NCBI GenBank assembly: GCA_000349905.1
Contig: KB722747.1
Coordinates: forward strand, 475,167-539,166
DNA: 64,000 nucleotides
From: Volvariella volvacea V23
Lineage: Eukaryota; Basidiomycota; Agaricomycetes; Agaricales; Pluteaceae
Reading direction: 5' to 3'
Every line of letters starts with the position of its first letter. Within the stretch, counting starts at the first letter, position 1. This document shows positions 51,201 to 61,360 of the stretch, one piece after another. The position numbers and the translations under genes are program-made. The notes beneath the pieces are model-generated. The model made no database searches and was not told the origin of the DNA. It worked only from the letters and a program-made list of their open reading frames with translations.

Positions 51201-51899
51201 AAGGTTCCGTAGGTGTATCAGTTGGTGTATCTGATGGGGTGGGTTCAGCGGTTGGGTCAGCGGTTGGGTCAACGGTTGGGTCAGCAGTTGGGTCAGCAGT
51301 TGGGTTGGCAGTCGGGTCGGCAGTCGGATTGGCAGTTGGGTCAGCAGTTGGATCAGCAGTTGGATTTGCAGTAGGATCGGCAGTCGGGTCAGCAGTTGGA
51401 TCAGCAGTGGGGTCAACAGGAGGGTCTGTTGCTGTAGGATCGGCGGCACTGTCAGTGGGCAGATCGGACGGCGTAATAACCGGGGCTGGTAGCATAGCAG
51501 TCTGGTCTGTAGGCGCCGACGACGGTGGGGCGCTCTCCTCATCGCTAGCAGGGTCACCAACACCGACTCCAAGCCCGAGGCCAATATCACCTAGGCCAAT
51601 GTCACCACCTAGGAGTCCAATTCAGCATCAGTAAGAGTTCCTCAAAAAAGTAAGGGAGTGGAATGACGAATGCAACACTCACCAAGTCCAAGTTGCCTCG
51701 GAACAAACTGCATGGCCTGTCTCTTCTGAACGAATGGAGCAACACCGGTATCCCTAGTATGCCTTACGTGCCTCGCGCCACCGGTCAAAGACCTTCTGGC
51801 ATGACTGTTCGCATTCGAAGAATGCACGGCATCGACAGGTAAAATCGCAGATGCAAGCGAACATGCAATTACTACAAGCGAATAAATAGATAACCGCAT
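48257..51899 (-). CDS. MSB2: MSB2-type signalling mucin
   Basis: Transmembrane mucin that in fungi senses the surface and osmotic state and feeds Cdc42/MAP-kinase signalling (known for the family). It has a signal peptide at the start (MRLSIYSLVVIACSLASAI, 51899), then after one intron (51681-51612) a Pro/Thr/Asp-rich mucin region of about 700 residues built from three repeat types. The conserved ectodomain follows: PARIYPRNQMDPN, SGYTIISILF, LNWPFVVSN, SQIFAYLP, then across an intron (about 49189-48995) VDEVLTYALQVYVPHSY, TMWLGYIP and FYTGVADPVAQDL, the Msb2/Hkr1 homology domain. One TM helix (AIIGVVTALGTIAVLVLAFLV) is followed by a cytoplasmic tail of about 100 residues ending MLKESSMNW. 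The full protein is near 1,080 residues. The order of parts matches basidiomycete MSB2. The 5' and 3' flanks are strongly pyrimidine-rich on the sense strand. Confidence 0.87.
49700..50050 (-). repeat. MSB2 coding repeat C, 45-bp (15-residue) units
   Basis: Seven tandem units of the type TSLPPTDTDSxTGGP, varying mainly in the four residues before GP. In frame within MSB2; length change would add or remove whole units. Confidence 0.85.
50290..50930 (-). repeat. MSB2 coding repeat B, 21-bp (7-residue) units and a related PTDTPTLPP block
   Basis: Roughly two dozen units of PPTVTEQ/PPTVTDQ (50455-50930) pass into units of VPPTDTPTLPPDTE (50290-50455). Homogenised third positions and long identical stretches suggest ongoing slippage or unequal exchange. 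Confidence 0.85.
51240..51430 (-). repeat. MSB2 coding repeat A, 12-bp (4-residue) units
   Basis: About fifteen units of DPTA or NPTA at the N-terminal end of the mucin region, coded by GGGTCAGCAGTT-type repeats on the + strand. Confidence 0.85.
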
Positions 51900-53944
51900 C
51901 GTTCAATGTTTGACGTCAGCTTGTCCGTTTTGTCAGGGTTTGTGAGGGTGTCTATATGTATATATAAGTTATCGTTTCGTCGAAGGTGAACTCTGGGTCT
52001 TCGTCTCGCTCGTGAGGGAGCACAGAAGGAGAACAGGTCGTTACGTTACGACGAAAGGTCGACTAATTGAGGGGGAGGGTGTGAAAGAGCGTTTGTGAGA
52101 AGTTAACGAGTGTATACGGTTGGGTACTGTCTTTTTTTCTTGGCTCCAAAAGCGCAAATTGTTCTGTCCTTGGTAGGGGTGATGGTCAAGGGTTGCGGGG
52201 TAGAGGGATGAATGAAGATAGGTCGATTCTTGAGGGGAAGGTAGTGGGATACGAGGAAGTATCGAGCGGTAGATCACCAAAGAGGGCACAAATCAGGTAG
52301 AAGATGTGCTCTGTCGAGGTGATGCTGGCAGAGGGGAAGGACCAATGATGGTAGCGACAATATAACAGGTTGGCGACGAAAGGAATAATCGCGGTGGGGA
52401 CGGGGAGGGATGGCCGAGGGACGGAGGAGGGGGAGGGAGGGAAGAGGAAAGAAGGAGGACAAGAGAAGGAGTGACGAGAGTTCGATGAGGACCGGTAACG
52501 ACGATGGTGATGTGGACAGGAAAAGCGTATGGATATCGAGTCCAACGTGATCCCAAGTTACATCCAAAAATCCCATGTTGTCCATCACAAAATATGAATT
52601 GATGCGCAGCCATTGGTTGTAATTTTGTGATTTTTTGATCCCATCCATCGGAATTTGTTCCAAATGTGTGATCCCCAAGACGATCCAGAACGTTCGTCCA
52701 ATCCATATTCCATCACCGCCCAATATGAGGTTCCGGAGGACCACACCAATGCACCCACGGCCGACCACCGATACAACAGCCAGCCCAGGACGAAACGCAA
52801 CGAGCACCGGGACAATAAGAGTGAGCATGCAAGTGAAGAAGACGGTATCCACCTGTCAGTAAAGCGCACACATACGGGGACAGAACACAAAAGCTATGCC
52901 CAACCAAGGACTCACCCAAGTAATAATACCAAATCAATACCTTAACCCAACAAGCAAGCAAACCGAATTTTCAAACGTACAACCGAAAGTAAGGAGTGTA
53001 AGGATACGAACGGAGACCGTCGCCGGGAGGAAAGGGAATCGGGGGAGGAGGGATGGAGGACAAGTCCAAGGATGAACTTCAGGACGATTAGAGGGGACAA
53101 GGAGCAGGAACACAACACAAAAAGAGCGAAAAATCCAGACGGACCAAAATTCTTCCCAAAGGGGTAAGAAATCAGTCTACCAGTCTGAGCAGCCCTGCCG
53201 TAGCAGTTTCCAGAGACAGCCAAGTTTTCGGGACCCTCAGTCTAAGGCCGATAGAGCGCTTCAGGTTGGCAGTCGCACGACAGAGTTGAGAGGGACTTGG
53301 AGGGAAAACAAGAGCGCCTACACAACGGGTCACTAATGCGAGGGTCTATTGTCCCTATTTGCCAGACTTTTAGGTCAAAAATATGTTTACCCCAGCTGGA
53401 TCTGGTGCAGGGTCGTATGAATTGGCCTTCCCATGTGTACATGCTTCTCGGGCTTCGCAAAGCAGTAAATCCAGGGTTGTTCCTGCCGCATACTTCCACG
53501 TCCCTTCCAAATTTGCCTGATGCGCCCAGCTCCAGCTCCTGCAACACTCAAGCTAAAACCTCATTTCCTGCTCGTATTTCCGCGCCCGAACGCTCGCCGT
53601 CCGAGGTCTAGATGAACAGTAAAATCTCATTACCCACCCCAATATGACTAAGTAGCGCTATTCCCGCTCCATATTCTGGAGCGAGCACTGCACCCACATT
53701 GAGTCGGGCAACTGGCTGTCAACTCCTTATAATAGTACTTCTTCCGTGTCGCATTGGGAGCTTCTCGTCCTATTATCTCATCGTTTGGCATGCATGCATT
53801 TTCGGGATGTGCTTATAGGACATGGAGAAGACAAGGCAGCATGATGGGCATACAAGTGCGTGGTGCTGTAGGAACAAGGGGGTCACATCTTCGTGCTACG
53901 ACAATACAGAGCGTCTGCTCAAAGCAGGAGAACTATCGAGTAAT
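51900..53944. other. MSB2 promoter and leader region, gene-poor
   Basis: About 2 kb between MSB2 and uL23. The + strand is purine-rich at about 52020-52560, giving a pyrimidine-rich leader for MSB2. A TATATAAGTTAT-like stretch is at about 51957-51971. Minus-strand frames at 52274-52890 include hydrophobic text (FFTCMLTLIVPVLVAF) but overlap in two registers and have no domain; a small unrecognised membrane protein cannot be excluded. Nothing else is supported. Confidence 0.5.
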
Positions 53945-54845
53945 TTAGATGAAACCAATCTAAAGACAATAACGACAATATCGTTAGCATCCGCATCCAC
54001 TGAACGAATGAGCGAAATAACACAAACCTTGTTTGCCACATCCAAAGCATCGTGGTCGGGTGTCAATCGTACATAGGCCTTCTTCTTGCCATCCGGTCTA
54101 CATGCATTGCCGCCGTCAGGTCGTGTTCATGGGTAATACCCGTCAATTAAAGTAATTACTCACCGGATGAGGGTGTTGATCTTTGCCGCCTGGACATCAT
54201 ACAACTTCTTGACAGCATCCTTGATCTGTTGCTTGTTGGCCTTGATGTCAACAATGAAGACGAGGGTGTTGTGCTCCTCGATCTTCTTCATGGCGGATTC
54301 GGTGTTCAAGGGTCTACATGAAGCAAACGAGGAGTTTGTTAGCTTCACTGTCGTATCTCAAGCCAAAAGAAGGGTTTATTTCCAAACCGAGGAAGTAACC
54401 CCCCAAGCTTTGCTTTGCAATACAATAAAGACCCATCCAACACGCCATCCCACGCGCCCTGCACTCTCCAAACGAAAAGACAAAGTATACTCACGACACA
54501 ATTGTCCTGTACTGGTCCAACCTCGGTGCATGAGGAATCGACTTCCTCGGGTACTTGGGGTTCCGGGGAAGTCGAAGAGTCTTGGGACGGTGGAAGCTAA
54601 CAGAGAATCTTGGCTTCCTAGATGAGTGTGAGTGCACGCCCTGGAGTGCTGCCTTCTTTGCTTGCTTGGCCTTTGCATCCTTCTTGGGTGCTGCCTTGGA
54701 CGCTTTTGGTGCGGACGCGAGCGCAGGAACAAGTGCGAATGTGAAATTTGTAAGGATGAGTATGAGTTCGTGCCAGAGGCAGAGGATAGGAACCTTTTGG
54801 GGCAGCCGCTGCCTTGCCCTTGACTGATGCTTTTGTTGTCGCCAT
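53945..54845 (-). CDS. 60S ribosomal protein uL23 (L25/L23a)
   Basis: Large-subunit ribosomal protein that binds 25S rRNA near the exit tunnel. The start at 54845 gives [18 protein letters not shown], a Lys/Ala-rich extension. The second exon continues it and then has [36 protein letters not shown], written here as contiguous family hallmarks in shorter pieces: [15 protein letters not shown] and APRLDQY. The third exon carries [24 protein letters not shown] and KINTLIR. The fourth has [23 protein letters not shown], split before the last exon coding IGFI and stop at 53945. About 165 residues. Introns fall at about 54700-54790, 54314-54495, 54113-54162 and 53960-54028. A complete housekeeping gene. 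Confidence 0.93.
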
Positions 54846-55572
54846 TGCTGAAGTCTGATAAATAACAGAGACCCGAGAATCAGTAAGACGCTTTCAAATC
54901 GAAACCCGAGCCAGAAAATGGAAGAGGGAACGGCGCAAGTTTGCTCTCGATATAGCTCACTAAGTGAGCCACCCATAGTCGCATTTCGCGACCATTTGTG
55001 ATTCCAACTTGTCCAGCCCGATAGGTCCCATCCTGCAAGCCAAAAACACCTTCAAGATCAACCAGACCGTAATCCCACCTAAAGCTCATCCAACCATCAT
55101 GCTTTCAATCCACCCTCAGATCTTCTCCTTTCCATCCCAAACTACTTGCACGAGCAATATACCGTCCTCGAAGGCCAAAACGGATGTGCTTTCGGATAAC
55201 GTCAGGCCATACTCACCTTGAAGAATGCCGACGAGGGGTCTGTGTTGTGTACGGATGGAGGCTGTTGGTATGCTTACGCAGTGGTCTCGATCGCGTGTGT
55301 CCAATTTTCCTTTTGTGGATATAAACCAGGAGCACAGCGTGCGAATCGGTCCTTCTCAGGCCTCGCACCCCACTTCGCTTCGAGAATCGTGCTCAACATT
55401 TCGACCTGGGGCGCTGGCAGGGTCCGAGTATCGGGTACCTCAGCTTCCCAGGTGGTGCGTTGACAAGACTACGAAGGGCAAGGAAACCGGGGCGACGTTG
55501 ATTAGAGTATGCTATTATGTTAATGAGTACAATGGGTTATCATTATAGCGCTCGAACATTCTGTGCTCCTCG
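54846..55572. other. uL23 promoter and 3' flank of the PPPDE gene
   Basis: About 730 bp. Overlapping frames in both strands show no domain. Expected to contain the ribosomal-protein promoter; no specific element was recognised. Confidence 0.6.
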
Positions 55573-58013
55573 TCAAGCACACAAGACATCCGCAACCTCT
55601 TCAACCAGCTTTCTGATATCCTTCTTCACGACACCGTCAGATCCGCATCCTCCTTTGACCAATTTACCCCTCAACTTATCCTTAGCCTGCAAGACCTCCA
55701 AGAGGGACTTGCAATTGTCGTGGAGCGGACTGGTGTACAGCAGAAGGCCCAGAGAAGCCACCAGGCGATGGACTAATCGAACAGAAAAGCCCAGTCAGGT
55801 TCAATTGCTCTAAATTAAGCGCGATAAGAACTTGAATGTACTCACCAACATCCTCACTGCCCTTCTCCTGCTCAATAGCCTCAACAATTGCACTCAACAG
55901 TTCCACCTCCCAGTCTTCGTCTTCACCTTGATCACTTCCATCTTGTCTCTGCTTCTGAATAAAAGCGGCAAAGTTAAATGCCAATCCTGCTGCTGCGCTT
56001 CTCACGTTGACATCCTCATGTAACAAGGAATTCACCACCACTTTCGTTATAGATTCTTTCAACACACTCGCGGCGCCAGCACCGGGATGAACAAACGTTC
56101 TAGCCAAGCCGGGTGTTGCAAAGGCATTGGAGAGTAAGCGCAAGAGCGTCAGAACAAGGTTCCTTGGCACGAAAGTGGTGCTTTCGGTTGTTGTGGCTTT
56201 AAAGAGGAAGAGTTTGAGAGGCGACATAGGTGATGTCGACGCCCACATGCCAATATTACTATCCAAGATTGCGACCCTCCATAGGTCAACCAAGGGGAAG
56301 AGAGATTCCAGGGGTAGTGCGTTTGACAATATAGCCGTGGCCTGCGCCCACTTCTGCAAGAGCGCAGGGGGAGGTTGTACAGACGGTGTTTTTCCTTTAG
56401 AGTCGGAGGATGGGAAGCGAGACTTAAGGAACGGGAGAACCTCAGATGAGATGGTTTGCTTGATTTGGTCTTTGGTCATGGTGGCACTGCCAGGTAGAGC
56501 AGGAGACGAATCGACGAAGGATAATAGCTTAGTGTTGACGGTATCAAAGGGAGGGACCTGGGAGTAGAGGATAGGATTGAGAGAGACGGATTGAAGAGCA
56601 GAAATTGAGAGGGATTTATGCGGGTGTGCTGTAGGACGAATGTGATAATTAGTAGGTCTTGGGTATGCATTCGGGACAACTCACGTGGATTAGCTTGGAA
56701 GAGTAGAAGATCAACTTGAGTTCTTAATTCATGGGGGCTCGCCCCTTTCATTTCTTCGATCTACAAAATTCAATATCATTATTATTCGTCTGACACATAG
56801 TAGGGTAGTACTCACCTTTTTACCGTCCAAGAAGAACATAAACGTTGGTGTAACCCTAACGCTATACTCATTTGCCACCATACCGGCCATCCCAACGCCC
56901 AAATCAATCTTTGCAAAGACAGCACCCGCCTTGCTTGGTTGTCCCGCTTTAGCGCTCTTTTCACTAGCCAATTGCTCGAATACCGGTTCGATCATTCTGC
57001 ATGGCGGACATGTTTTGCTGGTGAAGAATGCAACGACGGCTCGGTGGTTCTTTAGCAGAGCATGAAAGGAGGTGGGATTGGTTGTGAGGTGGATCGGGGA
57101 TGTGAGTGAATCAGTGGGTGCATGCGCCTGGGCCCGGGCGGCGGCAGATGAGCTGCTGGGAACTGTCCCGTTGGGTCGTTGCGCTTGAGCGGCAACGGCC
57201 TGCAGGAGCGTTGAAGCCATAGAGGATACCTCTGCTTCAGATACTCCAGGAACCGCTGATGGGGCTTGGGGCCTTGCTGGTGGTGGTGTATTAGTTGGCC
57301 GCCTGTACATTGCGTCGATGGATGGCCGTAAAGAGGCACCAAAAGGTGTGGATAAGAAATCAGTAGGTAAATCTATAGTTCAGGTCAGATGGTTGATGGA
57401 CTACGAGGCGAGGAATTTGAGGCACCTTTAATGTATTGAGGTATAGAGCCGCCCGTGAGGAAGGAGATGCAGTCATCTGTGAAAGAGTTACAGTTAAAAT
57501 CTGCGAAATGGGGCTTCAGCAATTGACTGTATGCTCTAGGGAACTGCGTACCTAGGAGGTGGTACTGTCATACAGGGAATTGAGTTAAGTTTTGATCGAG
57601 GAGATGGAGGACACTGCTTACTTTATCGGCCGTGTAATGAGAACGTATTTCGTGTATGTACTCATTAAAGGTCTCCTCATCCAGTAAAGTCTCGCCCATA
57701 TCTAATATCTGAAGGGGTTGGCCATGCTAATGCGATTGATCTCACGTTGAAAATCAAAGGCTGAAGTAGGACGATGAATGACATACATGAGAGTGTCCAG
57801 GGGCAGCCGAGTTGATCCCCTGGCCATACCATATCTCTTTACCAAACACAACAATAGAAGTATGCCTAGCACTGCGTGAGTGTGCTATAACGAGAGAAGA
57901 CAGACAAACGCGCACCATATACCATCGATATGTCTACCTGTCAATTGAAGAGACATTTGACGAGCCATGCCACGGCTTAGGTCGTAAACGTAAAGCTTTA
58001 CGGGAGAAGACAT
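55573..58013 (-). CDS. PPPDE peptidase - thioredoxin - PUL domain fusion
   Basis: Three-domain protein of about 600 residues. The ATG at 58013 (MSSPVKLYVYDLSRGMA) starts a PPPDE (DeSI-type desumoylating/deubiquitinating) domain. Its catalytic His is in HTSIVVFG (about 57850) and its Cys in DFNCNSFTDD (about 57475-57510), followed by CISFLTGGSIPQYI. A Pro/Ala-rich linker leads to a thioredoxin domain with the active site TCPPC (about 57005) and VRVTPTFMFFLDGKK. The last part is a PUL alpha-helical repeat domain (SLFPLVDLWRVAIL, RNLVLTLLRLLSNAF, DVNVRSAAAGLAFNFA), which in PLAA/Doa1 proteins binds Cdc48/p97. Known fungal architecture; a role in ubiquitin/SUMO-Cdc48 turnover is inferred. The end reads VADVLCA, stop at 55573. 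Introns are short and in phase. Divergent from the F-box-like gene. Confidence 0.9.
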
Positions 58014-58378
58014 TGCGATATCGTTCGTTGGGGTCGTTGGTGGTGAAAAGCAAAGAGACGGCGAGTTATATTTCTCGAGGCAGGCGTACGTCAACAGCCC
58101 CTGTCGGTTACGCGTCCATTCTCGGGCATTCTGGTCAAGTGCTGTGCCACGTGGTTCGTTGATCCAGCGCTCGTCCGTTTGCTACGCTATGGACGGTGTG
58201 AAGCACGTTATGATTGTGTGCTGACCAACTGACACGGAAGCCATTGCAGGGTTAGAACGCTTAGATGAGACTGGCTGACGGGCCCGGTTCGGGTGCGCCA
58301 ATACGTGGTAAGCATGATTAGGTCTGGAAATCTCGTATTTAATCAACTAACGACCTTGATTTTACCCATTGTTCCGAT
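58014..58378. promoter_or_regulatory. divergent promoter of PPPDE fusion and F-box-like gene
   Basis: 365 bp between opposite start codons at 58013 (-) and 58379 (+). No clear TATA element was identified on either side. Confidence 0.5.
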
Positions 58379-59386
58379 ATGCTCAACGCCACAGAGCGAA
58401 ACCTAGCGACCAGTCTCCTAGATCTGCCCCCAGAACTTGTACTCGAAATCGGGCTTCTCGTCTCTGCCTCGTCACAACAATACTACCACACCCTTCTCCT
58501 CCTCTCAAAGAAGTGCTACCGACTTCTCAGACTCCGTTGTCTGCCAGCAGTACCCGTCGTCCTCACCGACAACATTAAAGCACGATCCTTTCACAACCTT
58601 ACTCGAGAGCATGGAGAATGGATTCGACACCTATGGGCGGTCGACGGACGTTCCCCAGCTATTCGCTTACTCGCGTACATCATTGGGAACTGTCCCAACC
58701 TCATCTCGCTGGCCTGCACTCAAGGGGTGTTACGAGATGCCCTGGATAACCGCTTTCGGGCTTCGGTTGACCCGGGCCGTGACAAGGACACCACCCCTTC
58801 TGGGGAATTTTTATCACAACTGGAAGAACTGTGGCTGATTGAATCGCCCCACCGATGGGGAATGTGGGCCGGCCACCCGTTAAGGGATAAGGTTGAAAGA
58901 GTGTTCGGAGGGTTGAAGAGGCTGAGACTTGCTGCTGGATTGACGCCCGATTTTCCAACCGAGTGGTTTACGAGGTTGGAGGGATTGGCGTTTGAGAGCA
59001 GACCAATTGAGCCGTTTGTTATGAGGCATTTGAGGATGGTCGGGGGCCTGCTGTCACCTGGTTCAACACCTGTGGCCGAGGGTGCGCCAGCACCGTGGGC
59101 CGGGGAAGAAAGAGACGAGAAGAAAGCGAAGTTGGCGAGCGGAAGACTGAACCAAGTTGTGATACTATCCTATTGGTGGAAGAACCAAGTACCCGAAGAG
59201 GAAATTGAGAAGGTGTTGGCATTGGATCAGAGATTGACAGTATTGAGTTGTGGGGCTGGGTGGGAAGAGCGCGAGGTGTGGAGGGAGAGCGTGTTGGGGA
59301 GTGAGTCAAGTTTGTGGGTAAAGGATGCGATAGTGGAAGAAAGAGTTGGCAAGCGATACACGAGACTAGTATTGGCAGTACATTAA
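58379..59386 (+). CDS. F-box-like protein, single exon
   Basis: A continuous frame of 335 residues with no need for introns. The N-terminus reads LLDLPPELVLEIGLLVSASS, then HTLLLLSKKCYRLLR, the pattern of a fungal F-box (LPPELxxEI, later a string of Leu and a basic turn). The rest has Leu-rich stretches (NCPNLISLACT, QLEELWLIES, GLKRLRLAAG, RLEGLAFES) that look like irregular leucine-rich repeats, a short Gly/Pro/Glu loop (about residues 235-255) and a C-terminal LTVLSCGAGWEE. Such proteins usually pick substrates for SCF ubiquitin ligases; that role is inferred. Stop at 59384-59386. Shares its promoter region with the PPPDE gene. Confidence 0.8.
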   Translation: MLNATERNLATSLLDLPPELVLEIGLLVSASSQQYYHTLLLLSKKCYRLLRLRCLPAVPVVLTDNIKARSFHNLTREHGEWIRHLWAVDGRSPAIRLLAYIIGNCPNLISLACTQGVLRDALDNRFRASVDPGRDKDTTPSGEFLSQLEELWLIESPHRWGMWAGHPLRDKVERVFGGLKRLRLAAGLTPDFPTEWFTRLEGLAFESRPIEPFVMRHLRMVGGLLSPGSTPVAEGAPAPWAGEERDEKKAKLASGRLNQVVILSYWWKNQVPEEEIEKVLALDQRLTVLSCGAGWEEREVWRESVLGSESSLWVKDAIVEERVGKRYTRLVLAVH

Positions 59387-59628
59387 CCGCCAGGAATTGT
59401 ATCCTTATAAAATCGAGAACGAGAAATTAACAATCAATTAATCAACATCCAGCTGCATAACAATATTGCATCAACAAAGTGCGAACTTGGGCTGAAAGAA
59501 CCCGCAGCTCAATATGCATTTCTGTTCTTCGTATAGATAAGTCTTGAGGCCCTTACTTGCGGAACCTTTGCTTTCCCCTGCTGCTTCCTCTATTATCGAA
59601 CCTAATTCATCCTAGACTAACGCTGTGA

Positions 59629-60038
59629 GTGGCACCGCATGATAAAAGATATCCACAGATTCGGAGCAATAACCAGAGTCCTGTTCCTGTTCAAAATATA
59701 GTGTTCCATTCTGCGAATGTGGACAGGTTATGCCTTGGTCCTCATGACCCATATGCCTTTCAGGCGTTGGGCTATGAGCCGCGTGCCACATTTCTTAAAT
59801 CACTACACGACAAACGCTTGAGACGTTCACAAAATGCCCACAGCATTAACGCGGTAAGTAATGACTGTGAATGCTCCCTAGGGTTAAGCTGACTATTCTC
59901 GAAGCACAGTACGCCAAAAAATATCCAGACTTAGGTAAGGAGAATGGACCTACTCACGCCATGGCGCACCATTATACGAATTCGATGGGCAATGTCTTGG
60001 CCCGAACTAAAGCGTCGGTTTACTCCCAGGTTAAATAG
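59629..60038 (+). CDS. small hypothetical gene, copy 1 of a duplicated pair
   Basis: Not recognised. A frame reading QSPVPVQNIVFHSANVDR and YAFQALGYEPRATFLKS is followed by GTAAGT at 59854 and an acceptor GCACAG at about 59909, then YAKKYPDLGKENGP, ALL in a common frame to a stop near 60038. The first in-frame codon here is GTG at 59629, so the true ATG lies in another exon or is absent. The intron and the YxKxYP exon resemble copy 2 (60507 onward). Possibly a truncated gene. Confidence 0.4.
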
Positions 60039-60506
60039 TAATAGCATATCCATTCTGCAAGACTGTCAGGCCGAACGGTGAGCACCACGTTGGCACCATA
60101 ATGGAGTGGTAAAGACAATCGGATAAGAGAACCATGACACTTCCCTCGCATTTTCATCACACTTAGTCAAGGAATGCAGATATCAATATCACTGGCAGAA
60201 GTATGTTAGATTAGTGGTAATGCTAACGAGTGGCTCAGTTAGTCCAGTCTCACAGTTTCTTCAAAGAAAAGTTTGATTCTATCTCGGAATGAAGATTTTA
60301 TTAAGGTGGCATTGGATACTATTAGACAAGATTGGTGGAGCCGGAATGGTACTGTTTAACGGAAGGTCCAAGACCTCGCCCCGTTTTGACTGGTAGCTCT
60401 ACGCTTGACTAGCAACCCTGAAATCGGTGGAATTTAAAATATCCTTCAGTGAGGGTTTCGAACATCGCCCACAATGCCTCGCATGTTTCCAGTATTAACA
60501 CAGTAA

Positions 60507-61052
60507 GTGATGGTCGTGGGCATCCTCAGAAATGCATTAATAGACCCTAGGGAGCAATACGACAAAACTTATCCAGCAGTCATGGACAAAAGTGAGAACC
60601 CTGGGCTGTATGTCAATCTACGATACGCCACACCATTCTACCAGTTTGGTTGGCGCGTCTCTTGGAGGGATCTGAGGCGATTCGCCGACGGTTTAACTGG
60701 TAATGAGGAAAACATGACCGTTTTACAAGACTGCCAACACCTGCAGTGGGCACCAGCCTGGAGCCGCAACAACATGAAACAAAAATATGGATAAGCAATA
60801 TTTGCAAACTACTTTATATAGGCTTCATTAATGATGCTTCATAGTCCAAAGGCGAAACTGACGGGCGAACTGCAGCCCAACCTAGAGATGGATGAACATG
60901 AGCCGCTTATTTGCATTGCCACAAACTTATCTGTGGAAGCACTGAATCTTGCTGCAAACGATGACTACATTCAAGAAGCAGCAAAAGTTGTCAGGCTGGA
61001 CTTGAACGAGTTTGGACAGCCGAAGTGGTATCGCGTACGCCAGAGACCTTGA
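60507..61052 (+). CDS. small hypothetical gene, copy 2 of a duplicated pair
   Basis: Not recognised. A coding stretch reads YDKTYPAVMDKSENPGLYVN, RYATPFYQFGWRVSWRDLRRF and NMTVLQDCQHLQWAPAWSR to a stop at 60794. A further frame from 60831 carries PLICIATNLSVEALNLAAND and ends with FGQPKWYRVRQRP and a stop at 61052. The bases before YDKTYP (GTATTAACACAGTAAGTGATGG ... CCCTAG) resemble the exon-intron junction of copy 1, giving the same YxKxYP start. Exon boundaries further on are uncertain and no start codon can be assigned with confidence. Likely a lineage-specific gene family. Confidence 0.4.
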
Positions 61053-61360
61053 TGTTGAAAGTCGGCCACCACCAAATAATATCCTGGGTTATAATTACAT
61101 AAATTGTCAATATGAAATGAGATTTTGATCGGACTCTGAAAACTCCGCGAGCATCCAAAACTTCCTCAAATCGTGTGGAAGTACCTAGCGGCGACAGTGG
61201 GGATTTGGGGATGCAATTCCCAATGAGCTGGGAATTCCGGCTTGGGAAAGCTGCGAGCGGGGCGAGTCGCCCTTGGTGTGTTGAACGCCGGGTTCACAGC
61301 CCGTGTATATTACAGCAGCCGAGTGATAAGAGACGGTTATTCGTCATTGGTCTCAGCTAA
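61053..61360. other. intergenic before the DUF726 gene
   Basis: 308 bp with the expected promoter of the gene at 61361. No element was recognised. Confidence 0.5.

Noticed and set aside
49367..51634. Long plus-strand open frames of 397 and 319 residues
   Set aside because: They are mirror readings of the MSB2 mucin repeats (Gly/Val/Ser-rich), an expected result of stop-free tandem repeats.
52274..52890. Hydrophobic minus-strand frames upstream of MSB2
   Set aside because: Two overlapping registers, no domain and no splice support. Probably leader or promoter sequence, though a small membrane protein is not fully excluded.
54314..54495. Possible snoRNA in a uL23 intron
   Set aside because: Ribosomal-protein introns often host box C/D RNAs, but no convincing C/D box pair was visible on the sense strand.
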